The notes below the pieces were generated by a model. The model was not told the origin of the DNA. It saw only the letters and a list, made by a program, of their open reading frames with translations, and ran no database searches. The position numbers and the translations under genes were made by a program. Positions 44,434-57,940 of a DNA stretch of 64,000 nt are shown piece after piece. Numbering within the stretch: position 1 is the first letter of the stretch; every line of letters starts with the position of its first letter. Location of the stretch: contig NC_063158.1 in the NCBI RefSeq assembly GCF_020921035.1, forward strand, positions 24,476,178 through 24,540,177. Direction: 5' to 3'. This DNA is from Rhodamnia argentea (taxonomy: Eukaryota; Streptophyta; Magnoliopsida; Myrtales; Myrtaceae).

Positions 44434-47400
44434 TCATGGCTTTAACAAACACTTAACTTTCTCTTCAATACTCTTGTCTTACCAAAGAAAATTATGGTAA
44501 CTGGGTTATTAGAGTGAAAGCCTTACCTAGTGCCTATGGTGTATGCGAAATTGTCAACTCCGGCAATGATGAGCCAGATGACGAAGCCACCTTGAGTCAA
44601 AATCAGAGGAATGCCTTGGAAAAGGTTTGTCATGACCTAAAATTGAATTTTTAGGGTTAATAGATTATTACGTTAATTATTTAACTAACCTAATTCAAAC
44701 TCTCTCAAACCCTACTAATTACAACTTAAGGTTCAGAGTGATTAACATGCAATGTATTTTAAATTTAGAGCCGTCACTAATCATTATAGGTAGGTTGATT
44801 ATAAATCTAAATAAAATAGTGGGTGAACTATTTTATTCCTACAAACAATAGATTAAGAGTCCGGAGACTTGATTACGCTAGATTATTCTAATGTCTTTTC
44901 GGTACCATTTTATTTCATGGAAAAATTTGTCAAGCGACTTTGATTAAATTTTAACCTAAGTCACTAACAAAGTTGATTAAACAGGTGCACAATCAATTAA
45001 ATAACAATCATCATTCAATGGTTTTGCAAAGAGCATGTGCCGGACAATTATAATTTTTTTGATTTTCTTATTTATGAAATAATGAAGGACCAAACTATAT
45101 GCTATGCATGAATTTATTCCAAATGCAATTTATGTGATATGACATAGATGATTTTTGTTTTTTTTTTCAAATTAAATTACAACCCTGTGTAAAACTATGC
45201 CAAAATACTTTATTTTTCCAATATTTTAGAATTTAAATTTCTCTAAATCCTAATTTATTAGATATTAAGTATTTTTTAACATAAATTACCATCTTAGGGA
45301 TGTAATTTTAAAGAAAAATGCTATCTAAGCTAAATATTTACAAGATATATTAAATATGCAATTATCTACATGATTACGATGTTAAGATGCAAATTTTATC
45401 TTGGCATGATAATTGATGAATGCAAATATTTTAGATTTTTTTAAAATATTACATCATGCAACGAATATATTTCAGAAATAGATATGCAATCAATCAATTC
45501 AAATTGAAACAAGAAAGCGGATAGATTCCTATCAATTTTTTGGAAATTTCCATGATATCCGAACCCAATGTTTAATCCATAACTTGCGGGGTTATGATAG
45601 AAACAAAATTTCTAATCAATCCTGTATTTTGAAAAGATATCCACTTTAATGCAATTTATGCTCAAGATATGCCAAAATATGCAAGATGGGCTAAGATATG
45701 CAAAATATAACGAAATGGGCAAGTGAATATATTAAAATTCAAGGTAGGAAATATTTAACTCAATTTCCCAAAGATTGCTTTCCTAATTCGAAATTTGTTC
45801 CAAAATTTCCAACACAAGCTAGGACTCTTAGGATCGCGTCGGATGGGGGCTCGCCACGGCGTAGCTTGGCAAGGGACTCAAGGCTAGGCACGGGCTGGCA
45901 GCAATGGCACAAGAGCTCGGGATTTTCGGAACAACTTCGGGACAATAGTTCGGGCGATACAACAGAAGTATCAAGGGATCTTTGGACTGGTGAGACAGCG
46001 GATCAACGGCTGTGCTCTTCGATTTCGATGAGGGCAACGCATGGTGGGAAGAGACTCCTAGCGGCAGCACCACGACGGAAATGGCATGAGATCGGTAGCA
46101 ACTCAGGCACGGTACGGCGGGACGGGGATAACCAGCACAAGACTTTCAAGTCTTTTGGATAGCAACAAGACTTGGACTGGACAACAAGGGATATACACAC
46201 CAATCGGCAAGAAAAACAGGCCATGAACAGCGGCTGAAACGAGAGTATAGTAGCAGCGATTGTGCGAGCTTTAGGTTGATTAGCGGTGGTTGAAGGCTGG
46301 GACGATGTCGGAGCTAGTGCCGAGCTGAGCAGGGGCAGCGTCAGCTGATTTTGGGCTCCAAGAATGGTTAGACGGAGGGAGGAATTTGGCGGCGGGGGAT
46401 CACTTAAGTCCCGAGGGTCCAATTGTATTAACCATAGCAAAATTTTCGACAAATAGGGCTTGAGCTTAGGGGAGCTGAATTTTTCAATGTTATGTGGGCT
46501 TATCACGCGTTTTTGGGCTCAAACTTAGTCTTTAATTGATGAATTAACAATTACTTAAACGCCTTTTCTTTAAAATAAACTTGAGTGGGCTGAAGTAAGC
46601 TTAAAATAAGCCCCAATGGTCTTAAAATTTCGGCACAAACTCCCCTATTAATGTCAAAAATTTTCATCCGGGCTTTAGTGCGATCGCTTGTCAATTCCCT
46701 TGCCGTAGGTCCAATGCAATATGCTATGCATACAAAAATAATAATGAAAACTAAATTAATTATTTTTGGTTGGAAAATAATTCCCACTTTTTTTATGTAG
46801 AAATAAAGGAATATCAAAATTTAGGTGTCGACAAGGTTCGAGTAAATATGTTTTGTCAATCATCTATCAAGCTTTAGATGATTCTATGTTTGAGAAGGTT
46901 TTGAACGCCACTAGTTCTAAGGTGGCATGTTAGATCCTTCCTCCACAACACACACCAAGGAGTACAGAAAGTGAAGAAGATTCACTAAACTTGAAGAGGT
47001 GAATTCGAGGTCATCCATATGAAAAAATATGAATCAATTGCTAATTATTTGACAAGAATTTTGGCGATTATCAACCCGATGAAAAGAAACCGTGAAGATG
47101 TTCGTGTTGTTGAGAAGATACTTTGGTCCTTAGACAAGAAGTACAACCACATTGGTGTCACAATCAAAGAGTCCAAAGATTTGGATGCCATGACAATCGA
47201 TGGCCTTATGGGTTCTTTGCAAGCTCGTGAAGAAAGACTCGGACGAAACAAGCATGAGTCCGTGGAGGAAGTACTCCAAACTCAGTTGATTATTGGAGAT
47301 GAGAAGGAGCAAAGTAAATGTCTCGTGCAAACCCGAAGGACGAATCAGATCGTGGTTAAGGCCGAGGACCGTTTCTACATAGAGATTGTGGATGAAGTAA

Positions 47401-47471
47401 GGGAGATATTGCTCTCAATGACAAGAGAAATCAGAATCAAAGAAGAGTTCGTGGAAGAGGAAAAAACTTGA
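44434..47471 (+). pseudogene. Copia gag, interrupted at 44628-46833
   Basis: Before the insertion: MALTNT at 44435, then KENYGNWVIRVKALPSAYGV, NSGNDEPDDEATLSQNQRNA, LEK. After it (46850 on): LSIIYQALDDSMFEKVLNAT, YESIANYLTRILAIINPMKR, VVEKILWSLDKKYNHIGVTI, DAMTIDGLMGSLQAREERLG, the usual order of a Copia gag. Frame changes lie on both sides of the insertion, and a zinc-knuckle remnant follows at about 47505-47550. Confidence 0.8.
44628..46833. mobile_element. 2.2 kb solo LTR (probably Ty3/Gypsy) inside Copia gag
   Basis: Starts TGTCATGACCTAAA and ends TTTAGGTGTCGACA, imperfect inverted ends with TG..CA. AGGTT flanks it on both sides (44623-44627 and 46834-46838), a perfect 5-bp target duplication. 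Removal restores adjacency of the two gag halves. The two ORFs inside (45698-46162 and 46003-46506) overlap on opposite strands and match no domain I know. The long LTR size and TGTCATGACC start suggest Gypsy, which is inference. Confidence 0.85.
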
Positions 47472-47633
47472 GCGGCCAATGGTACGATAAATCTAAAATT
47501 TGATATTATCATTGCAATGAACTTGGCCATTATACTTTAGATTGTTAGAGAAAAGAAAGAAGTGGATAGACAAAAAGAAAAATGTGGTGAATGATGTTGA
47601 GCAAGTTATTTTCAAAGAAGATGAAGGTAAACA

Positions 47634-48860
47634 AAGTGATACGTATTACTTGGACATTGGTGCAAGTAAACACATGTGTAGGTGAAAGTAGACATTTGCT
47701 GAATTGGATAACAATATCAAGGGGAAAGTCTCATTCAGTGATAATTTCAAAATTACTATCGAATGCAAAGGTAGACTTTTGATTCGCCTGAAAAATGGGG
47801 CACATCGGTTTAATAGCAGTGTTTATTAGGTACAAAATATGTGAAGCAATATCTTGTGTTTGGGACAGCTTCTAAACAAAGACTATACTATCTACATTAA
47901 AGATATGAGCCTTGTGCTAAGAGAACAAAATAATAAACTGGTTGCAAATGTGAAAATGTCAAAGAATAGGATCTTCACTCTCAATGTAAAAAATGAGATG
48001 ACTCAATGTTCGAAGGCATGATTGGATGTTCCTTCATGGTTTTGGCATTTGAGGTTTGGCCATCTCACTAAATTTGAGTTCTTGCAAGAAGATGGTTTAT
48101 GGCTTACTACATATTGATCATCTCGATGAATTATGTGAATGGTGTGTCCTTGGCAAGCAATGCAAAACTATCTTTTCAAAGGAAGCAACTTATCGACCGA
48201 AGAGGCCACTTAAGTTGACTCATTCTGATGTGAGCGGCCCCAATCACTCCTAAGTCATATAGTAATCATTGATATTTTGTTACTTTTATTGATGATTTTA
48301 CTTGAAGATTTTGGTATATTTTTGAAAGAAAAGTCAGAAGTGTTCGATACATTCAAGCAATTTAAGAACCTAGCTAAAAATGAGAGTTGTTATTTTATCA
48401 AAGTCTTGAGTATTGACCATGGAGGAGAATTCACTTCAGCCACATTCAATAAATTCTATGAAGATCATGGTATTAGGCGTTCCTTAATAGCTCCATATTC
48501 TCCTCAACAAAAATTGCATGGCTGAACGAAAATAACAGAACTATTCTTGACATGGTTCGAAGCATGTTGGAAAGCAAGGATTTACCTATGGAGACTTGGA
48601 TTGAAGCTATCGTGTGTGCGGTCTATCTACAAATTACTCAAAAGCGTAACTCCACAACAAGCATGGAGTGGGAGAACACCTAGTGTTTTGCATTTGAAAA
48701 TTTTTGGAAGCATTACCTATGCTCATGTCCCGGACTAAAAAAATTTGAAGTTAGAAGATAAGAGCAAAAAGTTCATGTTTATCATATATGATCCTTCATC
48801 CAAAGCCTAAAGGCTATTTGATCCCAACATTTTGAGAGTATATATAAGCAGAGATGTTAG
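47634..48860 (+). pseudogene. Copia protease and integrase remnant
   Basis: DTYYLDIGASKHMC (protease, usual D-S/T-GAS), WHLRFGHLTKF and LCEWCVLGKQ (GAG-pre-integrase HHCC), LTHSDVSGPN, LSIDHGGEFTSATFNKFYED and APYSPQQ (integrase D, D and the region before E), VLHLKIFGSITYAHVPD, ISRDV. Several stops, for example after GPNHS and a frameshift at CAACAAAAATTGCATGG near the third catalytic residue. Confidence 0.85.
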
Positions 48861-48915
48861 AGTTCGATGAAGAAGGCATGTGGGAAGACAATCCAAGTCC
48901 GGGTGAAGTTTCTTG

Positions 48916-49369
48916 TGTCGGAAGTTAAACCAAATTCACTTCGAGGGAGTTGCCAATTATGTGAAGAAGTTGTCGATTCAATGTTAGAAGTTGTCGATTG
49001 TTACCTTGATATCGATATTCTAGAATCAATGTCGATGTCTGTTCAACTGTCAAGACTCGTTCAAGAATTAAGAATCTTTATTGTAGTGTAATTTTCAATA
49101 GCCTGTTCGTATTTCGATGTCTAGTTAATGCTCTGTAAATGCATTGTGATTGTTCATGTTTCTGGCAGTCTATTTCTTTGAATGCTAGATACATTTATGA
49201 GTCATTTAAAAGTAATATGAAGAGCCATGTAATAATCCTACATGAAGGTAAGTCATGTAATCATTTTGTTATGGGTGAATTGAGATAAAATAAGAAGTAT
49301 CTATTCGTCTCTTTCTTCATCTTGAGTTGTGTGAGTAGTGAGTGTCTTACCTTTGAATTGTTCCTTTCA
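48916..49369 (+). repeat. 3' LTR of the Copia element
   Basis: See the 5' LTR. This copy has an extra GATTGTTCATGTTTCTGGCA segment near 49147 not present at 5'. Confidence 0.75.
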
Positions 49370-50110
49370 TCTTGAGCTCGGATCTTGGATATGAGGAAAG
49401 GGTCGTGATGGGAAGCCAAATGGGCGTACATAGATTTTGCCACATCTAGGAGATTTGGATTCTCAAGAATGGGAGAACACTTTTGTGGGCATTGAGAAGA
49501 CAAAGTTGGAACGAGTGCGGTGCATCTCTACCCGAGCCGAGAAGAGATCGAGCATTTTACAAGGTGCTTGAGGCGGCTGGATTTGGCATTGGCTGCATTT
49601 TTTCCTTTTGATGGTCGAAAATAACATTTCATGCAGAGCATTTCGTTTGAAGCTTTGCTATGATCAAGAGAAAGTGGATTCTGCAATTTCCATGCCCTTG
49701 GTTTCTAGGAGGCGTAGCCGGTGCGACCACGGCACAAACCAAGGGCCACCGATACATGACGCCGTGGCTGGTCATTGCTGGCAAATTGCTGCCGCCCATT
49801 CAACCTACCACCATCCCCGCCCCTTGAGGTCCACATGACCTTACGCCAGCATTTTCCGTCAATAAAATTGATCGGAGTTAAAGTAGGTCATTGGTTGCAC
49901 TATTCGGTAATTTTTATGATTTCAACTAAGGCTAGGCTATTTTTACCCCCAGTATTGACTTTAACACTCCCAAATATTATATTTTGACAATTTTGCCCCT
50001 TTTGTCTTGCATGCTTTGGACAAGATCTCCTCCTTTTATATTTATTTATTCCTTTTTTTTGTTGTTGTTGCGGGCATCATGCTCTTCCTTTCCTTTTCTG
50101 CTCAATCTTG
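49370..50110. other. Gene-free stretch
   Basis: No exon recognised. Region lies between the Copia element and the RING pseudogene and could contain the latter's 3' flank. Confidence 0.35.
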
Positions 50111-50122
50111 GACAACGAAACT

Positions 50123-50447
50123 CTAGCTCCCACCTGCATTCACCTTCATTTTCTTCTTCTCCCGTTGAAACTCGGTGTCCTCCGCCGGCAACTCAAACCA
50201 ACCAACCAGACACGTATTACTAGCACTCAACCACAACACGACGCAATCCCCATGGTGACCATGCCCACGGGGCAATTTCTTCGCCATCTTATTGACACTC
50301 ACCATGTCCTTACAGATCGCACACACCAATTTTTCATCCTTTGATCATATATCCACAGTTGGAAGCTCCAGAATTGCTGATTTTGCAGCCGACGAAGCTC
50401 GTCTTCTTGCATTGTTGCTCTCCGCTAAATTTGAAAGCGAGGCCTAG
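50123..50447 (-). pseudogene. Decayed RING-H2 E3 ubiquitin ligase (RING1/CIP8-like) gene
   Basis: The - strand reads NNARRRASSAAKSAILELPT, VDI, a TGA stop, then DEKLVCAICKDMVSVNKMAK, KLPRGHGHHGDCVVLWLSAS and NTCLVGWFELPAEDTEF. Plant RING1-type ligases have AAKSA..LPTV before a RING-H2 domain CxxC...LPCGHxYHxxC...NxCPVCR. Here CAIC, the His pair and one later Cys remain, but the LPC cysteine is Arg and the last CPVC cysteine is Gly, so zinc binding must fail. With the in-frame stop, this is a pseudogene. No intron is present. The 5' part is cut off exactly where an LTR begins (50449). Confidence 0.8.
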
Positions 50448-50448
50448 T

Positions 50449-50606
50449 TGTTAGATATATTGTATATATTAGATTAAGGTTTTCCATTTAGTATATGTAT
50501 TTTACGGTTATACCCTTCCTTGTATGTATACTTATATTGGCTTCGTGCCTAATTGTAATTAAGCATTTCATTATCTTCTTCTCTAAATCTATTATGGTAT
50601 CAGAGC
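50449..50606 (+). mobile_element. Short LTR plus Copia-type primer-binding site
   Basis: TGTTAGATATATTG at 50449 begins an LTR-like segment ending about 50591, followed by TGGTATCAGAGC (50595-50606), the standard site complementary to initiator tRNA-Met. The internal region after it cannot be followed as coding. The LTR would be only ~143 bp, so this may be a small or truncated element. Confidence 0.65.
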
Positions 50607-51699
50607 AAGAGTTTGCTTCTTATGAGTAATGTACACCAATCTCCATGAAATTCAACTTTACTCGAATAATAAATGATATGCTGGGGGGTGGTGGGTGGCT
50701 GCGGGGGGTGGCAGCAGTGCGGTGCGGCACCGTGCGACGTGGTCGGCCGAGGGTGTGGCGATGTTCGGAGGTAATCAATGGTGGTTGCGACGACCGGTGA
50801 TGGTTGAGGCCATTTTTAAAATATATTTTTTTTAGCATGTCATAAATGAAACACAAATTTTAATACATTATGTTTGAAGTTCGATTGAAGCGTGGGACGG
50901 TTCTCATATTAAGAACTCATTTTTTTTCTTTAAATGTCGGGTTGTCCAAAATACATACAAACATAGTAGCCGAATAATCAAATTATCCACTAACAAAGAA
51001 AAAATAAATAAATTATTCTCCTTGATACGAAGTAGAAGTCCTTCACTATCATTTTGTAGCTTCTGCCCTAAATACAAGTGGGTGTTTAGCTTGAGTTCTA
51101 CATGCAGATATTTACATTTTGTGACGCATGGCTACGAGTATATATATTATCATCTACATGTTAGATGCCATCATCTTCTGTGACTTTTTTTGTAGAAGAG
51201 TGAAATATATGAAATCTAAGAAATTTAGGCCCAAATTTATGAAAATGAGGTCAAATTTGCCTAATATAAGCTTATTCTATTTTTAGGAATTTTCTAAATT
51301 TTTTGTGATTTTTTATAAATTTTCCAAATTTTTTTTGCAATTTTTTATTTTTATTTTTATTTTTATTAGGTTGAGGGAAAAGTGACAAGAGAATTGAAAG
51401 GAAAAAGTGAGAAATGTGAAACTTCATTTTGTTTTGTGATTCTCAAAAGTGATTTTTTTTTCCCGAACCAACTTTTTTTTTTTGTTCTGGATTTTGCTTT
51501 AAAACTGATTTTGAGAACGGAATCAAAATCAAATTTATTTATGTTACCAAACGCAATTCTCATCTTTTTTTGTTCTCGGAATCAGAATCGGAGAATGAAA
51601 TGATTACCATGCAGGCCCTTATTAAACGGATTTCTGCTCCAGAAGTCATTCCGTAAGTGTTATCATCCGCGCCCTTAGTTTATATTTTTGGCAATAATC
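50607..51699. other. Gene-free AT-rich stretch with a MITE end
   Basis: The end ATTACCATGCAGGCCC at about 51602-51617 resembles the right end of the MITE at 31328-31767; a left end was not located. Confidence 0.4.
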
Positions 51700-52290
51700 A
51701 ATAGCCTTGAGCATGCTCTTCCCAGCACACTTTCCTTGACATCTCTTTCCAGCCAGCCCACTTGCATATATATTGCAACTTAGTGGATAAGATGGGAGAG
51801 AAATCCCACTTATAACAAGAGGATTAAATCAAGTGCACATGTGATCTATCGAAGAAAAATGGCATGACCAAGTGCAGAATCTTCGGCTAATCGAATCTGA
51901 ACTGTCGGAAACGGATTAGGGTACTTCGATCGGGAATTAATAAAGATGTGGCTCGTGAAACATGCAGTGACATATTTAGCATCCTTTTGCGGCCTCCATT
52001 TAGTTGACTTTTGCTGTGGGGTCTTGGCAGCAACGACTATTATTTCGTGCTTTTAGCGGGCAAGAAGGCTTGATCGGAGACCCGGAAAATATCGATAGCC
52101 TTTTCGAAGAACGTGATGGTTTATGAAGTGAGAGTCGTTTTCGATGTGTTTTTTGGCCCATCGGAGACATCGTTCGGGCGATCGAGAGTGACGTTATCAA
52201 GAATCAGTTGTCCTAGCCGGGTTTTTTTTTTTTTTTTGTGGTCGGACTAGCCGATGTTTGAGAAGATGCAATTTGCTTCTTACCGCACCA
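51700..52290. repeat. CRK-array spacer repeat, copy 1
   Basis: Collinear with 56735-57860: TCTTCCCAGCACAC, TTGACATCTCT, ACAGTGACATATTT-like, AGTTGACTTTTGCT, GGGTCTTGGCAGCAAC, ATCGATAGCCTTTTCGAAGA, GAGACATCGTTCGGGC, GCCGATGTTTGAG. It lies just downstream of CRK-4. Confidence 0.8.
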
Positions 52291-52404
52291 AGAGATACGA
52301 GAATTTTAAAGAAGGAAACAAAGTTATTTCTTTGGGATGCGACATTGATAATGTTAACTCGAGACACCTACAAAGTGTAACACGCTCAAGGCACACAGAA
52401 AAGG

Positions 52405-52710
52405 GAGATAATTACCTAATCAGTCCTAAGCCTGCTATACGAATGTCAATTTAGTTCTTAAACTTTCCAATTTTGCCAACATAGTCTTAAGCATTTCCAC
52501 AAAATTCCAATGTGTGTCTTTCCAGCCAATTGCCACCGGGAACCGCTGACGTTGCAATCTACAAGTTGTCCACATTAACGTGCCATCTAAGATGGCCGAC
52601 ACGTTGGCCGTTTCCAGTGTTATGCGATGGGATTGATCTTAGGAATTGGCTGAAAAGATCACATTGAAATTCCGCACGAAAGTTTAGGACTGCATTGTCA
52701 ACTAATAGAG
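52405..52710. mobile_element. Diverged 'GGGAAAATTGTCC' family element
   Basis: Left GGGAGATAATTACCTAATCA and CCTAAGCC words, inverted near 52690-52710 (AGTTTAGGACTGCATTGTCA). Lies 250 bases downstream of the CRK-4 stop. Confidence 0.45.
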
Positions 52711-52962
52711 TTGAGAGCAATATGCTTCTCTAACATTCATAGTTAAGGACAGAAGAATGAGTTCTCTACTTTATTCTTCGATTTCCGGTTACCATCACAG
52801 AGAATGGACTTCAACACACTCTGAAATTTGGAGCTTAAAATCTCGTTCCTCGCAAAGGAGAGTTTGCATTCTTAGAATGATACTTAATTTTTGACCTCAT
52901 AGCTCATGAATTGTACATTGATCAGTGGATTTCGAGTGTGCTCCATGATCTTTTCCCCGTCT

Positions 52963-55728
<2,766 letters not shown>

Positions 55729-55771
55729 GTTTTCTTTCCCTTGCATTTCATCACCATGTAGTACATTGGAC

Positions 55772-55842
55772 CTATATATAGTCAAACATGAGAGAGATCA
55801 AGACTTCTGGTCAAAAGAAAGAGTGGAAAATGTTTAGTCAAC
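55772..55842 (-). promoter_or_regulatory. CRK-4 promoter: TATA box and three W-box cores
   Basis: On -, TATATATAG lies about 45-55 bases before the chosen ATG, directly preceded by TTGACT (55785-55780). TTGACC (55815-55810) and TTGACT (55842-55837) follow upstream, giving three TTGAC cores within about 65 bases. This clustering fits WRKY control, as known for defence-induced CRKs; binding is not shown. Confidence 0.55.
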
Positions 55843-55849
55843 CCTGTAT

Positions 55850-56140
55850 ATTATAAGGTGTCAAGAATAGTGGTCTTCAATATCTTCATCCCTTGTTGAT
55901 TTTATAACTTCGAAATTCCTTCTTGGGTATAGCCACGTTGGATGATTCGTCGAAGCCCTATTATTAAAAGTGGCCGGTGAGATGATTTCTTATTGTCATG
56001 CAAAATGCATTGACTAAAATCCTTAAAAAACTAAAGATATAAGAAGTCACCTAGTGTGGATACTCAAAATACTGGATAAATCACGCCTCATAACAATAGG
56101 AAATGCAACACTATTAAAGGACAACTCCTATAAACATATC
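55850..56140. other. CRK-4 upstream flank
   Basis: AT-rich sequence without further recognised features. Confidence 0.35.
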
Positions 56141-56318
56141 GGATACTTGTCCAAAAAGTCCTAAATCTATTGTACGATGGCCAATTCAGTCCTAAATCTT
56201 TCAAATGTGTTAATTGGTCCTAAACCTTTTGACGATCTACCGATTTTGTCCTCAACCTTTCAATTATGTTAATTTGATCCTAAACTTTTCGAAATTACAA
56301 CTTTTTGGACAAATTCCG
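56141..56318. mobile_element. Short MITE of the 'GGGAAAATTGTCC' family
   Basis: GGATACTTGTCCAAAAAGTC and CCTAAATCTATTG on the left, ACAACTTTTTGGACAAATTCC on the right; internal AATTTGATCCTAAAC and GTCCTAAATC words. The simplest copy of the family in the window (178 bp). Confidence 0.7.
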
Positions 56319-56734
56319 CATTATGAATATCAAGCCCTTCTCTCTGTTGCGCTCTTCCACTTATCGACTTCAGCATCGAAGGGCCGCTCTGATCATGAAT
56401 CCTAGTTCCTAATAATTTCTCCGTTGGCACAAATCGGACCCTTCGATGAAGATCCGAGTGACTCCGTCGGGCCATATTCCGCATAGACTCTAGCAAACTA
56501 TGTAGGAGGACTTTACTGGCCAAGAAAGATGAAATCGAGACTATATGCGTGAGAACTTGAATCTTGTTTGCGGCTTCCGGAGGAGTAGTTAGTAACGTGG
56601 TGCATGGATTTCTTTATAGTTTACATGCATGGACGACCAGCGTGTCATTTTGTTATTCAAGTAAAGTTGAATTGGATTTATTCTTTGAAAGAAACGTTCG
56701 TTTAAATGGATTAGTTTATTTTATCTGTAATAAT

Positions 56735-57940
56735 CAATCGCCCCGAGATTATTCTTCCCAGCACACCTTCATTGACATCTCTCTCCTCCAGCGCACTCGC
56801 TTATATTTTACTTAACGGACAAGATAGGAACGAAATTGCACACATAACAACAGGATTGAATCAACAGTTTAACTCCAAAGTTAGGCATAGGGCAAATCCG
56901 GTGAGTTAATTCCAGCTTTCACATATATAACCCAGAATCGCTTTTCTCATGTTCGGTGATTGGCCCATCCCATACCAACCCTCACAGTTTTGTTCTTTGG
57001 ATTACAGGTGAGCACCTTCCCAAAAAGTTACCCGTCCTAGGAGTGCTCTCACAAACGCACTCTTAACTTTAAAGTTTCAAAGCTAAGCATTGTCGTCACG
57101 TTAAAAGGCACATCCGTAAGTAAATTCCAATGTTTATATAACATGTGTGTGTGCGCGTGCGCGCGTGCGCCAAAATCGCTCTTTCCCATGTTCGTTGCAT
57201 AATTCGATTCATTCCTACTCCTTTCGCCATCATAGAAGACTGCTATGAGTCGCTTCTTGTCTAGACCCTCTAGCGCCGGCAACTGCTCCTTGCCCTCGTA
57301 GTAGTATCGGGTCGTCACACATCATGCTAGCCCAATCTTAAAATTCTGAGGTCGTAATAATAAAACATTACATGCGAAAAGTGCAAATTCGGTGCATTGA
57401 GGAAAAAGGCTCCCATTTTGGAACAGGGCAGGATAAGCAAGGTTACCTCCTTAAAAAGGGCATGATCAAGTGCAAAATATCCTGCTAATCGAATCCGGAC
57501 AGTCGGAAATGGATTAGTTTACTTCATTTTGTGAATTAATAAGGATTTGGCTTCCAGAACATGCATTGACTTTTTTAGTAGCCTTTTTCGGCCTACATTT
57601 AGTTGACTTTTGCTAGGGGGTCTTGGCAGCAACAGCTATTATTTCATACTTTTAGCCGGCAAAAAGGCTTGGTCGGAGACAGGGAAAACATCGATAGCCT
57701 TTTCGAAGAAGAGGGTGATGGTTTATAAAGTTACGATCGTTTCCGATGTGTTTTTGGGCTCATCAGAGACATCGTTCGGGCAATCGAGAGTGCCGTTTCA
57801 AGAATCCTGTTATCCTAGCCGATGTTTGAGGAGATGCAAGCGAAGCGACAAATGTTCGGAAGGTTCTAAAGCTCGATGCTCATCCTCCTTGCTAGATCGC
57901 GCATCAACGATCAGCTTCTTATTGCACCGTGAGATAGGAG
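56735..57940. repeat. CRK-array spacer repeat, copy 2
   Basis: Relative of 51700-52290 with extra sequence between the two halves (about 56900-57470). A + strand ORF at 57610-57957 spans the conserved part, but copy 1 breaks it with stops, so it is not called a gene. A GT/GC-rich run lies at 57144-57168. Confidence 0.75.

Larger units (their letters stand above)
43932..49369 (+). mobile_element. Degenerate Copia element with internal deletion and nested LTR
   Basis: 5' LTR about 43932-44405, primer site just after it (TTGGGAGCGGAGC, 10 of 13 bases as in TTGGTATCAGAGC), gag, protease/integrase, then 3' LTR about 48916-49369. Reverse transcriptase and RNase H are missing: sequence runs from the post-integrase ISRDV motif almost straight into the 3' LTR. 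Gag is split by a 2.2 kb solo LTR. LTR edges are uncertain because similarity of the two LTRs starts about 17 bases further upstream. Not autonomous. Confidence 0.8.

Noticed and set aside
45698..46506. ORFs of 154 (+) and 167 (-) codons
   Set aside because: They overlap on opposite strands inside the 2.2 kb solo LTR and match no known domain, so they are chance frames.
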